Below, in pieces: positions 6,263 through 14,575 of a DNA stretch of 15,467 bases; position 1 is the stretch's first letter, and each line of letters opens with the position of its first letter. This stretch comes from UBA1858 sp039182865 (GTDB taxonomy: Bacteria; Pseudomonadota; Gammaproteobacteria; UBA4575), in assembly GCA_039182865.1 (NCBI GenBank), contig JBCDBX010000043.1, positions 1 to 15,467 of the forward strand. Direction: 5' to 3'. The notes under the pieces were generated by a model. The model ran no database searches, was not told the DNA's origin, and was given only the letters and a program-made list of their open reading frames with translations. The position numbers and the translations under genes are program-made.

Positions 6263-6269
6263 TTCGATC

Positions 6270-6725
6270 GTGAAACTAGATTCACAAAGTCTCGAAGCAC
6301 TTTGTGCCCCAGTCGTGAATGGCTTGGGTTTTGAACTGTGGGGTGTGGAATTTCGTAGTTCTCAAAAGCATGCTCATGTCAAAGTTTTCATTGATCATGA
6401 GGATGGTATTACGGTCGATAATTGCTCGGATGTGAGTCATCAAATTAGCGGCGTGTTAGATGTCGAAGACCCCATTAGTGTGCCGTATACATTGGAAGTT
6501 TCTTCACCCGGTTTGGAAAGACCATTGATGAAGGTCGAACACTTTGAAAAGTATATAGATGAAGAAGTAAAAGTGCGATTAAGTTGGGCGGTAGAAGACA
6601 GAAAAAATTTGAATGGAAAGTTAATTAAAGTAGAAGAAGATGAGATCACTATATTGATGGAGAATCAGGAATTTGAATTTCCAATAAGTGCAGTCAAACG
6701 AGCAAATTTAATTTATAGCGTTTAG
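6270..6725 (+). CDS. rimP: Ribosome maturation factor RimP
   Basis: RimP helps assemble the 30S ribosomal subunit in the cytoplasm, acting early in maturation of the region around S12. The 151-residue product (GTG start) is almost the same length as the E. coli protein. It shows the family core: APVVNGLGFELWGVEF near the N-terminus, then IDHEDGITVDNCSDVSHQISGVLDVEDP, and the signature LEVSSPGLERPL. The C-terminal SH3-like part ends in VKRANLIYSV. GTG 6270 is preferred because of the well-placed GGTGGAG and because it gives an N-terminus of normal length. It is first in its operon; its stop codon overlaps the ribosome binding site of nusA. Confidence 0.95.
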   Translation: MKLDSQSLEALCAPVVNGLGFELWGVEFRSSQKHAHVKVFIDHEDGITVDNCSDVSHQISGVLDVEDPISVPYTLEVSSPGLERPLMKVEHFEKYIDEEVKVRLSWAVEDRKNLNGKLIKVEEDEITILMENQEFEFPISAVKRANLIYSV

Positions 6726-6736
6726 GAACGTGTGAA

Positions 6737-8233
6737 ATGAACAAAGAAATTTTAATGGTTGCCGACACGGTTTCGAATGAAAAGGGTGTTGATAAAGATA
6801 TAATCTTTCAGGCAATTGAAGCGGCTTTAGCCACTGCAACGCGTAAGCGTTACCCGCAAGATATCGATGTGCGCGTTGCGATTGATCGTGAAAGTGGTGA
6901 TTATGAAACGTTTCGTCGTTGGCACGTTGTTGATGATGAAGATCCAGAATTTGAAACGCCTGAAAAGCAGATCTTATATAGCTATGCCATTCAAAAGCAG
7001 CCAGAAATTCAGATTGACGAATATATTGAAGAAGAAATCGAGTCCGTCGCTTTCGGTAGAATTGCAGCACATACAGCTAAGCAAGTAATCGTGCAAAAAG
7101 TACGCGAAGCCGAACGTGCACAAATAGTTGATGCCTATGCTGACCGTGTTGGCGAACTCGTGATGGGTGTGGTTAAGCGTGCTGAACATAGTGGCGTATA
7201 TATTGATTTGGGGGGCAATGCTGAAGGCTTTATTCCGCGTGAGGATTTAATTCCTCGTGAGTCTATCCGTCCGGGTGACCGTATCCGTGCTTATTTAAAA
7301 GATGTTCGTTCAGAAATGCGTGGTCCACAATTATTTTTAACACGTACTGCACCGCAGTTCTTAATTGAATTATTTAAGCTTGAAGTCCCTGAAGTGGGGC
7401 AAGATGTTATTGAAGTGCTAGGTGCGGCAAGAGACCCTGGTTTGCGCGCAAAAATTGCCGTGCGTTCACTAGATCCAAGACTTGATCCTGTCGGCGCATG
7501 TGTAGGTATGCGTGGTTCTCGAGTGCAATCAGTTTCTAATGAGCTTGCCGGTGAACGTATTGATATTATTTTATGGGATGAAAATCCTGCCCAGTTTGTA
7601 ATTAATGCGATGTCACCAGCAGTAACTCTATCGATCATTGTTGATGAAGAGTCTAACAGTATGGACATTGCGGTCGAAGAAGAAAAACTTTCACAAGCCA
7701 TAGGGCGTGGCGGTCAGAACGTTAAGTTAGCAAGTGAGTTAACTGGCTGGGAATTAAATGTCATGACCGAAGGTCAGGCTGAAGAAAAGAATGAAGGTGA
7801 GATGCGTGAGTTGCAACAGCTGTTTATGGCTCAACTTGATGTAGATGAAGAAGTAGCTGCGATCTTAGTTCAAGAGGGTTTTTCAACGGTTGATGAAATT
7901 GCCTATGTGCCTCCCAAGGAACTGCTTGAAGTTGAAGAGTTCGATGAGCAAATTGTCGAAGAACTCCGAGGTCGTGCACGTGATGCATTATTAACACAGG
8001 CTATTTCGGGAGATGGTGACGAGTCAGAAGAGCCGGCTGAAGACCTGTTAAACCTGGAAGGCATGACACGTGATTTAGCTTTTGAAATGGCGGCGAGAAA
8101 AATTATCACCATGGAAGATCTAGCTGAACAGGCTGTCGATGATATTTCAGATATTGAAGGTTTAGATGAAGAAAAAGCAGGTGCTTTAATTATGAAAGCA
8201 CGTGAACCTTGGTTTGCGGAGGAAGCAGAATAA
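6737..8233 (+). CDS. nusA: Transcription termination/antitermination factor NusA
   Basis: NusA binds RNA polymerase and nascent RNA and controls pausing, intrinsic termination and antitermination. The 498-residue protein has the full gammaproteobacterial layout: N-terminal polymerase-binding domain (about 1-130), S1 domain (about 136-200, VGELVMGVVKRAEHSGVYIDLGG), KH1 (about 232-295, GMRG loop), KH2 (about 315-345, GRGG loop near 321), and two acidic C-terminal repeats (about 360-425 and 437-495) as in E. coli, where they contact the alpha subunit and lambda N. AGGA (6724-6727) overlaps the rimP stop and lies 9 nt before ATG 6737. Since NusA itself affects terminators, readthrough of the leader terminator could feed back on its own operon; that is inference. 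Confidence 0.97.
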   Translation: MNKEILMVADTVSNEKGVDKDIIFQAIEAALATATRKRYPQDIDVRVAIDRESGDYETFRRWHVVDDEDPEFETPEKQILYSYAIQKQPEIQIDEYIEEEIESVAFGRIAAHTAKQVIVQKVREAERAQIVDAYADRVGELVMGVVKRAEHSGVYIDLGGNAEGFIPREDLIPRESIRPGDRIRAYLKDVRSEMRGPQLFLTRTAPQFLIELFKLEVPEVGQDVIEVLGAARDPGLRAKIAVRSLDPRLDPVGACVGMRGSRVQSVSNELAGERIDIILWDENPAQFVINAMSPAVTLSIIVDEESNSMDIAVEEEKLSQAIGRGGQNVKLASELTGWELNVMTEGQAEEKNEGEMRELQQLFMAQLDVDEEVAAILVQEGFSTVDEIAYVPPKELLEVEEFDEQIVEELRGRARDALLTQAISGDGDESEEPAEDLLNLEGMTRDLAFEMAARKIITMEDLAEQAVDDISDIEGLDEEKAGALIMKAREPWFAEEAE

Positions 8234-8236
8234 AAC

Positions 8237-10717
8237 ATGGCTCAGGTTACTGTAGAACAACTTGCTAAAGTCGTCGGAACACCTGTCGATAAACTACTTG
8301 AGCAACTGAAAGAGGCTGGCTTGGATTTTACAGCGCCTGACCAAGAAATATCTGATAACGAAAAATTACAGTTACTAGAACATTTACGTCAGGGTAAAGG
8401 TGTCAAGTTAAGCGGAAATACTGCAAATGATGGAAAAAAAATAACCTTGCGTCGAAAGAGCACCTCGCAGTTAAAAGTAAGTGGAGGTGCAGGACGTACA
8501 GCAGGGACTAAAACAGTTAATGTCGAAGTCCGTAAGAAAAGGACTTATGTCAAGCGTAGTGAGTTGATTGAACAAGAAGAACAAAAACGAAAAGAAGAGG
8601 AAGAATTAGAAAAGCAGCGCTTAGCAGAAGAACAAAAGAAAGAGCAAGAACGACTCGAAGCCGAAGAAGCAGAGGCAAAGCGTTTAGCTGAAGAAGAAGC
8701 GAAACGTTTAGCTGAAGAGGAAGCGAATAAAGCGCAAGAAGCGGTAGCCGCTCCTAAACCTGCGGAACCTACTGTAGCACCAACACCGTCAAAAGATAAG
8801 AAATCTAGCCGCAAGAAAAATCGAGATGATGGAGAATCCAAACGTGCCGAATTACATGTTGCTAGTGATAAGCGCGGCCGACGAAAAACTAAGCCAAAAG
8901 CTCGACCGCAAAAGATAGAAGCCTCAGGTAAGCATGCTTTTGAGCGACCTGTCGCACCAGTAGTGAGAGAAGTTTTGGTGCCAGATAGTATATCTGTGTC
9001 TGATCTTGCTCAAAAGATGGCAATTAAAGCGGCTGAAGTGATTAAAGTGATGATGGGCATGGGTGCAATGGCTACTATCAATCAAGTTATTGATCAAGAT
9101 ACGGCAATCTTAGTAGTAGAAGAATTAGGTCATGTCGCCAAACCTCTTAAGGAAAGTGATATTGAGTCCAAAGTCGTTAAGCATGAATACGATGAAGCCT
9201 CTTCAATCGCTCGACCACCTGTTGTCACAGTAATGGGGCATGTTGATCATGGTAAAACATCATTGCTTGATTATATTCGCGAGTCACGAGTTGCTGCGGG
9301 CGAGGCAGGAGGAATTACTCAGCATATTGGTGCTTATCATGTAGAAACAAAAAAGGGTGTAATTACATTCCTAGACACACCCGGACACGCTGCATTTACA
9401 GCAATGCGCGCGCGTGGCGCACAAGTTACTGATATTGTTATCTTGGTCGTATCTGCCGATGATGGTGTGATGCCGCAGACAGAGGAGGCGGTAAATCATT
9501 CACGTGCCGCAGGCGTCCCAATTGTTGTTGCCGTTAATAAAGTGGATAAGCCAGAATCTGATCCAGATCGTGTGCGCAATGAATTATCTGCATTAGATGT
9601 CATTCCTGAAGAATGGGGTGGAGATGTTCAGTTTATAAATGTATCTGCTAAGACTGGCCAAGGCATTGATGAATTACTCGATGCGGTTAGCTTGCAAGCA
9701 GAAATCATGGAACTAAAGGGTGTACCTGATGGGCCTGCCACAGGTATCGTGATTGAATCCTCGTTAGATAAGGGGCGTGGACCTGTCTGTACTATCCTCG
9801 TTCAAGAAGGAAAACTTTCGCAGGGTGACATTCTGTTATGTGGTGAAGAGTATGGTCGTGTGAGAGCGATGTTCGACGAACAAGGCAACTCTATTGAAGA
9901 AGCAGGACCTTCATTGCCGGTTGTCGTTCTAGGTATTTCTGGAACGGTGAATGCGGGTGAAGATGCACTCGTTGTTGAGAATGATCGAAAAGCACGTGAG
10001 GTAGCGGAATTGCGCAAAGGTAAAACACGTGATTCAAAACTTGCTGCGCAGCAGGCGGCTAAACTTGAAAACATTTTCAATCAAATGCAAGAAGGTGATA
10101 TCGCGACAGTCAATATATTAGTGAAAGCCGATGTGCAAGGTAGTGCTGAAGCATTGCGTGACTCGCTAGCAAAACTTTCAACTGATGAAGTTAAGGTGGG
10201 AATAGTGAGTGCAGGAGTAGGTGGTATTACTGAATCTGATATTAACCTTGCTGCGGCCTCCAATGCGATCGTGATTGGTTTTAATGTCCGCGCAGATGCA
10301 AGTGCACGGCGTGCTCTTGATGATACTGGTGTTGATTTACGTTATTACAGTGTCATCTACGAAGCCATCGATGATGTTAAGAGTGCAATGAGTGGATTAT
10401 TGTCTCCGGAATTGCGCGAGGAAATTATTGGTATCGCTGAAGTCAAAGATGTATTTAAATCTTCAGCCTTGGGTGCAGTAGCGGGTTCTATGGTGATTGA
10501 AGGCGTAATTCGAAAAGGTAATCCCATTCGTGTATTGCGCGATAATGTTGTTATCTATGAAGGAGATCTAGAATCATTACGCCGTCATAAAGATGATGTC
10601 AATGAAGTGCGTGCCGGTACTGAGTGTGGTATCGCAGTCAAGAATTATAATGATGTGAAGCCTGGAGATCAGATCGAGGTTTATGAGCGCACTCAAGTGG
10701 CTCGCTCTATAGATTAA
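8237..10717 (+). CDS. infB: Translation initiation factor IF-2
   Basis: IF2 is the GTPase that places fMet-tRNA in the P site and promotes subunit joining. The 826-residue protein has an N-terminal IF2 domain (VEQLAKVVGTPVDKLLEQL), a long charged coiled-coil stretch (about 110-165), a second N-terminal domain near 240-310, and then the G domain. The G domain contains GHVDHGKT (334-341), DTPGHAAF, NKVDKPESD and SAKTGQG. C-terminal beta-barrel and fMet-tRNA binding domains follow to the end. GGAGGAA (8218-8224) within the nusA tail serves as ribosome binding site, and the ATG lies 3 bp after the nusA stop. Shorter isoforms from internal starts, as in E. coli, cannot be excluded. It functions with the tRNA-fMet encoded upstream. 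Confidence 0.97.
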   Translation: MAQVTVEQLAKVVGTPVDKLLEQLKEAGLDFTAPDQEISDNEKLQLLEHLRQGKGVKLSGNTANDGKKITLRRKSTSQLKVSGGAGRTAGTKTVNVEVRKKRTYVKRSELIEQEEQKRKEEEELEKQRLAEEQKKEQERLEAEEAEAKRLAEEEAKRLAEEEANKAQEAVAAPKPAEPTVAPTPSKDKKSSRKKNRDDGESKRAELHVASDKRGRRKTKPKARPQKIEASGKHAFERPVAPVVREVLVPDSISVSDLAQKMAIKAAEVIKVMMGMGAMATINQVIDQDTAILVVEELGHVAKPLKESDIESKVVKHEYDEASSIARPPVVTVMGHVDHGKTSLLDYIRESRVAAGEAGGITQHIGAYHVETKKGVITFLDTPGHAAFTAMRARGAQVTDIVILVVSADDGVMPQTEEAVNHSRAAGVPIVVAVNKVDKPESDPDRVRNELSALDVIPEEWGGDVQFINVSAKTGQGIDELLDAVSLQAEIMELKGVPDGPATGIVIESSLDKGRGPVCTILVQEGKLSQGDILLCGEEYGRVRAMFDEQGNSIEEAGPSLPVVVLGISGTVNAGEDALVVENDRKAREVAELRKGKTRDSKLAAQQAAKLENIFNQMQEGDIATVNILVKADVQGSAEALRDSLAKLSTDEVKVGIVSAGVGGITESDINLAAASNAIVIGFNVRADASARRALDDTGVDLRYYSVIYEAIDDVKSAMSGLLSPELREEIIGIAEVKDVFKSSALGAVAGSMVIEGVIRKGNPIRVLRDNVVIYEGDLESLRRHKDDVNEVRAGTECGIAVKNYNDVKPGDQIEVYERTQVARSID
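8675..8722 (+). repeat. In-frame 24-bp tandem repeat within infB
   Basis: Two nearly identical 24-bp units encode AKRLAEEE twice in succession (residues 147-162), with degenerate neighbours on both sides. They form part of the charged coiled coil of IF2. Such repeats can change copy number by slippage without breaking the frame. Confidence 0.8.
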
Positions 10718-11073
10718 TGCCTAAAGATTTCCCGCGGTCTCTAAGAGTTGCAGAGCAAATCCATCGAGAAGTAACCATGCTTTTGCGCGATCAGGTAAAT
10801 GATCCGCGTGTAAAAGGTTTTTCTATTTCGGAAGTTATCGTTAATAAAGATTTGTCGACGGCAAAAATTTATTACTCACCTTACTCTGATTCATTCAATA
10901 ATGAGGAATTACAGGATGGACTCAATAGTTGCTCCGCTTTTTTGCGTAAGGAGCTAGGCCGATTACTACATATGCGTGTTATCCCAAAGTTATCCTTTCA
11001 TTTTGATGATATTCCTGAGCGCTCAGCGCGACTTGAAGAGTTATTAGCAAAAGAAAAACCTACAAATAAGTAG
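10717..11073 (+). CDS. rbfA: 30S ribosome-binding factor RbfA
   Basis: RbfA is a small KH-fold protein that binds immature 30S subunits, assists 16S rRNA 5' end processing and is important in cold adaptation. The 118-residue product shows the family pattern: RSLRVAEQIHREVTMLLRDQVNDPRVKGFSISEV, a central KDLSTAKIYYSPY strand, and near the C-terminus LHMRVIPKLSFHFDDIPERSARLEELL. Its ATG overlaps the infB stop by one base (TAATG) and there is no separate Shine-Dalgarno sequence, so translation is coupled to infB. Confidence 0.96.
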   Translation: MPKDFPRSLRVAEQIHREVTMLLRDQVNDPRVKGFSISEVIVNKDLSTAKIYYSPYSDSFNNEELQDGLNSCSAFLRKELGRLLHMRVIPKLSFHFDDIPERSARLEELLAKEKPTNK

Positions 11074-11081
11074 TATTGGTA

Positions 11082-11993
11082 GTGGCACGAAAAAAGAAAG
11101 GGCGCGATATGCATGGCCTGTTGGTTTTGGATAAACCTGCCGGTTTAAGTTCTAATCATGCATTGCAACGAGTTAAGCGATTATTTAATGCTAAAAAAGT
11201 CGGCCACACAGGGACATTAGATCCATTAGCTACGGGCGTATTAGTGTTATGCTTTGGGCGAGCAACAAAAATTGTTGAACACGTGATGCAATTAAAAAAA
11301 GCATACCATGTTGTTGCTAAATTAGGTGAACAAACGGAGACCGCGGATAGTGAAGGTGAGGTGATTGCTACTGAAGCTGTTAGTGAGCAGCATAAACAAG
11401 ACTTTACTAAAGTTGCCGATCAATTTTTAGGAAAGATACTGCAACAACCCCCGATGTTTTCTGCATTGAAAAAAGATGGTGTTCCACTTTACAAAATTGC
11501 ACGCCAGGGTAAACAAGTGGAACGATCCTCACGGGAAATTGAGATATATTCAATTGAAGTTGAGGATATTGTTAACGAATTCGTGGCAATGAATGTAAAT
11601 TGTTCCAAAGGGACATATATACGCACACTGGTTGAAGACATTGGTGAAAAGCTGGGTTGTAAAGCACATGTTAAAGAGTTGCGACGCTTGTCTGTGGGGG
11701 ATTTTGGGTTAAATTATCCGATGTACTCCTTAAACCTACTTGAGAAATTTGTTGAAAATGGTGTGAGCTTGGAGAGATTATTGCTGCCGATAGAGGCCGC
11801 TTTTATGGGTTATCCACAAACGCAGGTAAAGGAAGGCTTGATACAGCTCGCAGAGCAGGGGACAAGCATAAAATTTGAGGCATCAAATAATACTGGTTTT
11901 GTCAGAATTTATGATACAAATCAGACATTTCGGGGGGTTGCTCAACTAAATTCTGGCCGAATAGAACAATTCTCTAAGTTTTATCCCAACTAA
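11082..11993 (+). CDS. truB: tRNA pseudouridine(55) synthase TruB
   Basis: TruB isomerises U55 in the T loop of nearly all elongator tRNAs to pseudouridine and also acts as an RNA chaperone. The product of about 303 residues contains GLLVLDKPAGLSSNHALQ, the catalytic motif GHTGTLDPLATGVL with the nucleophile Asp near residue 47, the CSKGTYIRTL motif, and a C-terminal PUA-like region. The start is uncertain: GTG 11082 gives MARKKKGRDMHG, resembling relatives, while an in-frame TTG at 11076 adds two residues. Neither has a strong Shine-Dalgarno sequence, and coupling to rbfA, whose stop ends at 11073, is likely. Confidence 0.94.
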   Translation: MARKKKGRDMHGLLVLDKPAGLSSNHALQRVKRLFNAKKVGHTGTLDPLATGVLVLCFGRATKIVEHVMQLKKAYHVVAKLGEQTETADSEGEVIATEAVSEQHKQDFTKVADQFLGKILQQPPMFSALKKDGVPLYKIARQGKQVERSSREIEIYSIEVEDIVNEFVAMNVNCSKGTYIRTLVEDIGEKLGCKAHVKELRRLSVGDFGLNYPMYSLNLLEKFVENGVSLERLLLPIEAAFMGYPQTQVKEGLIQLAEQGTSIKFEASNNTGFVRIYDTNQTFRGVAQLNSGRIEQFSKFYPN

Positions 11994-12007
11994 CGTCAAT
12001 CGAGGTA

Positions 12008-12035
12008 TTGTGCACTCGCCAGCACATGTTAGAAT
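12008..12035 (+). promoter_or_regulatory. Promoter of rpsO
   Basis: TTGTGC (12008-12013) and TAGAAT (12030-12035) are 16 bp apart. TG at 12027-12028 forms an extended -10 element and a GC-rich discriminator (CGCGACC) follows. Predicted start near 12042 gives a leader of about 30 nt. E. coli rpsO also has its own promoter at this place. Confidence 0.65.
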
Positions 12036-12071
12036 CGCGACCTCTTTTGAAACCCTAGTGAAAATATAGAC

Positions 12072-12341
12072 ATGGCATTAACAGCGGAAGATAAGTCAGG
12101 CATCATCAAAGAGTATCAACAGTCAGCAAATGACACAGGTTCTCCTGAAGTTCAGGTGGCGCTACTTTCTGCTCGAATTCAATATCTTAGTGACCATTTT
12201 TCTAGCCATAAGCACGATCATCATTCTCGTCATGGCTTACTCAAGCTAGTGAATCAACGTCGAAAATTACTCGACTATATTAAACGTAAAGACCAAGGTC
12301 GCTATCAACAGTTGATCTCATCTTTGGGTTTGCGTCGTTAA
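12072..12341 (+). CDS. rpsO: 30S ribosomal protein S15
   Basis: S15 binds the central domain of 16S rRNA directly, nucleates platform assembly and forms a bridge to the 50S subunit. The 89-residue product has the same length as E. coli S15 and the conserved segments NDTGSPEVQVALLSARI, HKHDHHSRHGLLKLVNQRRKLLDYIKRKD and the terminal SLGLRR. The ATG at 12072 follows an AT-rich leader without a strong Shine-Dalgarno sequence. In E. coli S15 represses its own translation through a leader pseudoknot; the predicted leader here is short and I cannot identify such a structure. Confidence 0.98.
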   Translation: MALTAEDKSGIIKEYQQSANDTGSPEVQVALLSARIQYLSDHFSSHKHDHHSRHGLLKLVNQRRKLLDYIKRKDQGRYQQLISSLGLRR

Positions 12342-12349
12342 TCAAACGA

Positions 12350-12400
12350 TTGCCTGATCGCGAGAATCATATAATCGTTTTCGTAGTCGGTGTTAGGCAA
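12350..12400 (+). promoter_or_regulatory. Imperfect long hairpin at the rpsO-pnp junction
   Basis: TTGCCT (12350-12355) can pair with AGGCAA (12395-12400), enclosing an inner stem CGAGAA/TTTTCG (12361-12366 with 12378-12383). E. coli has an RNase III-processed stem-loop in the pnp leader that mediates PNPase autoregulation. This could be the counterpart, but pairing between the outer and inner stems is poor. Confidence 0.35.
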
Positions 12401-12419
12401 ACAATCAAACATAGTTTCT

Positions 12420-12445
12420 AGGCATACAGCAGCGGCTGTATGTTT
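12420..12445 (+). terminator. Hairpin upstream of pnp, leaky rpsO terminator or RNase III site
   Basis: CATACAGC (12423-12430) and GCTGTATG (12435-12442) form a perfect 8-bp stem closed by an AGCG loop; G-T and A-T pairs extend it by three. It is followed by TTTGT, only a short T tract, so transcription from rpsO could read into pnp. Confidence 0.5.
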
Positions 12446-12493
12446 GTCCATTTACATAAATAATATTGTAGTCAATTCTTATAGGAAGCCCGA

Positions 12494-14575
12494 GTGAATA
12501 GCATAAAGAAATCTTTCCAGTTTGGAGCACATCAAGTCACGATCGAAACTTCAGAAATAGCACGCCAGGCTGATGGCGCAGTTTTAGTGAGCATGGATGA
12601 TACTGCGGTATTAGTTACAGCAGTTGGTGCAAGAGAAGCAAGAGAAGGGCAAGACTTCTTTCCTCTAACAGTTAACTATCAGGAAAAAACTTATGCCGCG
12701 GGAAAAATTCCAGGTGGCTTTTTCAAGCGTGAGGGACGTCCAAGTGAAAAAGAGACGCTTACATGTCGTTTGATCGATAGACCTATTCGTCCTTTATTTC
12801 CTAAAGGGTTTAAAAATGAGGTCCAAGTTATAGCAACAGTTGTTTCTATGAATACTGATGTAGATTCGGATATACCTGCCATGATTGGTACATCTGCTGC
12901 ATTAGCAATTTCAGGGATTCCATTTGATGGGCCTATTGGTGCGGCTAAAGTAGGTTATATAAATGAAGAGTATGTGTTGAATCCCACCTTCTCTCAAATA
13001 GAAAAATCTGACTTAGAGTTAGTAGTAGCAGGTACAGAAAATGCTGTACTGATGGTGGAATCCGAAGCCAACATGCTTTCTGAAGATGTGATGTTAGGCG
13101 CGGTGATGTTTGGCCACAAAGAAATGCAAGTCGTTATCAATGCTATTAGAGAACTAGCGAGTGAAGTGGGTAAACCACGTTGGGAATGGACAGCTCCTGA
13201 AGTTAACCAAGATCTTACCAATAAAATTACAAGTGCTTTTGAACAGTCACTAGGTGAAGCTTATAAGATTCAAGAAAAGCTTTCGCGCCAGCAAGCTGTT
13301 AGTGAATTGCGTTCTAAATCTGTAGAAGAATTTAGTACAGAAGAAGGTCCCTCAGCGCAGGAGGTTGAAGAGATATTTGGTAAGCTAGAAAAGAATATAG
13401 TGCGTGGCAAGATTATTGCGGGTGAGCCTCGCATCGATGGTCGTGATACAAAAACGGTCAGACCTATTTATGTGCGCACAGGTGTATTGCCACGCACACA
13501 TGGTTCAGCATTATTTACCCGTGGAGAAACACAAGCGTTAGTGGTAACAACGCTTGGTACTGGTCGTGATGCACAAATTATCGATGCGATTGAAGGTGAA
13601 AGAAAAGAACCCTTTATGCTGCATTACAATTTCCCTCCATTCTCTGTCGGCGAGTGCGGGCGCACAGGTTCTCCTGGACGTCGAGAAATTGGTCATGGAA
13701 AATTAGCTAAACGCGGCGTTCAGGCAATTATGCCAACACAAGAAGATTTCCCTTATGTCATGCGTGTTGTATCAGAGATTACTGAATCCAATGGTTCAAG
13801 CTCGATGGCTTCGGTTTGCGGTACCAGTTTGTCATTGTTAGACGCTGGTGTACCTATCAAAGCGCCGGTGGCAGGAATTGCAATGGGGCTAATTAAAGAA
13901 GGGGATGATTTTGCCGTACTAACTGACATCTTGGGTGATGAAGATCATTTAGGTGATATGGACTTTAAAGTGGCAGGTTCAAGAGACGGAATCACGGCGC
14001 TGCAAATGGATATCAAAATCCAAGGCATTACAGAAGAAATTATGAAAGTCGCTTTAGCGCAAGCACAAGATGGGCGCATGCATATTTTATCTAAGATGGC
14101 TGAAGTGATCGAAGCGCCTGCTGACATGTCTGAATATGCACCTCGTTTGCTTTCTATGAGCGTTCACCCCGACAAAATTCGTGATGTAATTGGTAAGGGT
14201 GGTGCTGTAATTCGCTCAATCACCGAAGAGACTGGTGCAACTGTGGATATTGATGATGAAGGTAATATTAAGATTGCGTCTGTTGATAGAGCGGCCGGTG
14301 AAGAGGCGAAGAAACGGATTGAATTAATCACAGCGGATGTTGAAGTTGGGGCTACTTACGAAGGCAAAGTAGTGAAAATAATGGACTTCGGCGCATTTGT
14401 GACTATTTTGCCAGGCCGAGATGGCCTTGTGCACATATCACAAATCTCTCAAGAACGAGTTGAAAATGTATCGGATGAGCTTTCGGAAGGCGATATAGTG
14501 ACGGTAAAAGTGTTAGAAGTAGATAAGCAAAACCGTATTCGTTTGAGTATGAAAGCGGTAGGTGAGTCTAAATAA
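12494..14575 (+). CDS. pnp: Polyribonucleotide nucleotidyltransferase (PNPase)
   Basis: PNPase degrades RNA phosphorolytically from the 3' end and is a partner of the RNase E degradosome. The 693-residue product has two RNase PH domains (about 1-220 and 310-545) joined by a helical region, a KH domain (about 555-610, with the GKGG loop near 566) and an S1 domain (about 620-690). Catalytic-domain signatures include FFPLTVNYQEKTYAAGKIPGGF, the ITESNGSSSMASVCG loop that binds phosphate, and DILGDEDHLGDMDFK with metal-binding D484 and D490 and K492. GTG 12494 has AGGAAG (12483-12488) at good spacing. It lacks the extended Ala/Pro-rich tail that follows S1 in E. coli, hence about 18 residues fewer. 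Confidence 0.97.
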   Translation: MNSIKKSFQFGAHQVTIETSEIARQADGAVLVSMDDTAVLVTAVGAREAREGQDFFPLTVNYQEKTYAAGKIPGGFFKREGRPSEKETLTCRLIDRPIRPLFPKGFKNEVQVIATVVSMNTDVDSDIPAMIGTSAALAISGIPFDGPIGAAKVGYINEEYVLNPTFSQIEKSDLELVVAGTENAVLMVESEANMLSEDVMLGAVMFGHKEMQVVINAIRELASEVGKPRWEWTAPEVNQDLTNKITSAFEQSLGEAYKIQEKLSRQQAVSELRSKSVEEFSTEEGPSAQEVEEIFGKLEKNIVRGKIIAGEPRIDGRDTKTVRPIYVRTGVLPRTHGSALFTRGETQALVVTTLGTGRDAQIIDAIEGERKEPFMLHYNFPPFSVGECGRTGSPGRREIGHGKLAKRGVQAIMPTQEDFPYVMRVVSEITESNGSSSMASVCGTSLSLLDAGVPIKAPVAGIAMGLIKEGDDFAVLTDILGDEDHLGDMDFKVAGSRDGITALQMDIKIQGITEEIMKVALAQAQDGRMHILSKMAEVIEAPADMSEYAPRLLSMSVHPDKIRDVIGKGGAVIRSITEETGATVDIDDEGNIKIASVDRAAGEEAKKRIELITADVEVGATYEGKVVKIMDFGAFVTILPGRDGLVHISQISQERVENVSDELSEGDIVTVKVLEVDKQNRIRLSMKAVGESK

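Noticed and set aside
6129..6269. N-terminal extension of RimP from GTG 6129
   Set aside because: It starts one base after the -10 element and crosses an intrinsic terminator; the GTG at 6270 has a good ribosome binding site and gives a protein of normal length.
8545..8841. Minus-strand frame rich in serine and phenylalanine opposite infB
   Set aside because: It is the antisense shadow of the Glu/Lys/Ala-rich coiled coil of IF2, with no ribosome binding site or recognisable motif.
12444..12472. Separate pnp promoter with TTGTCC as -35
   Set aside because: No acceptable -10 lies 16-18 bp downstream; TAATAT at 12461 is only 11 bp away.
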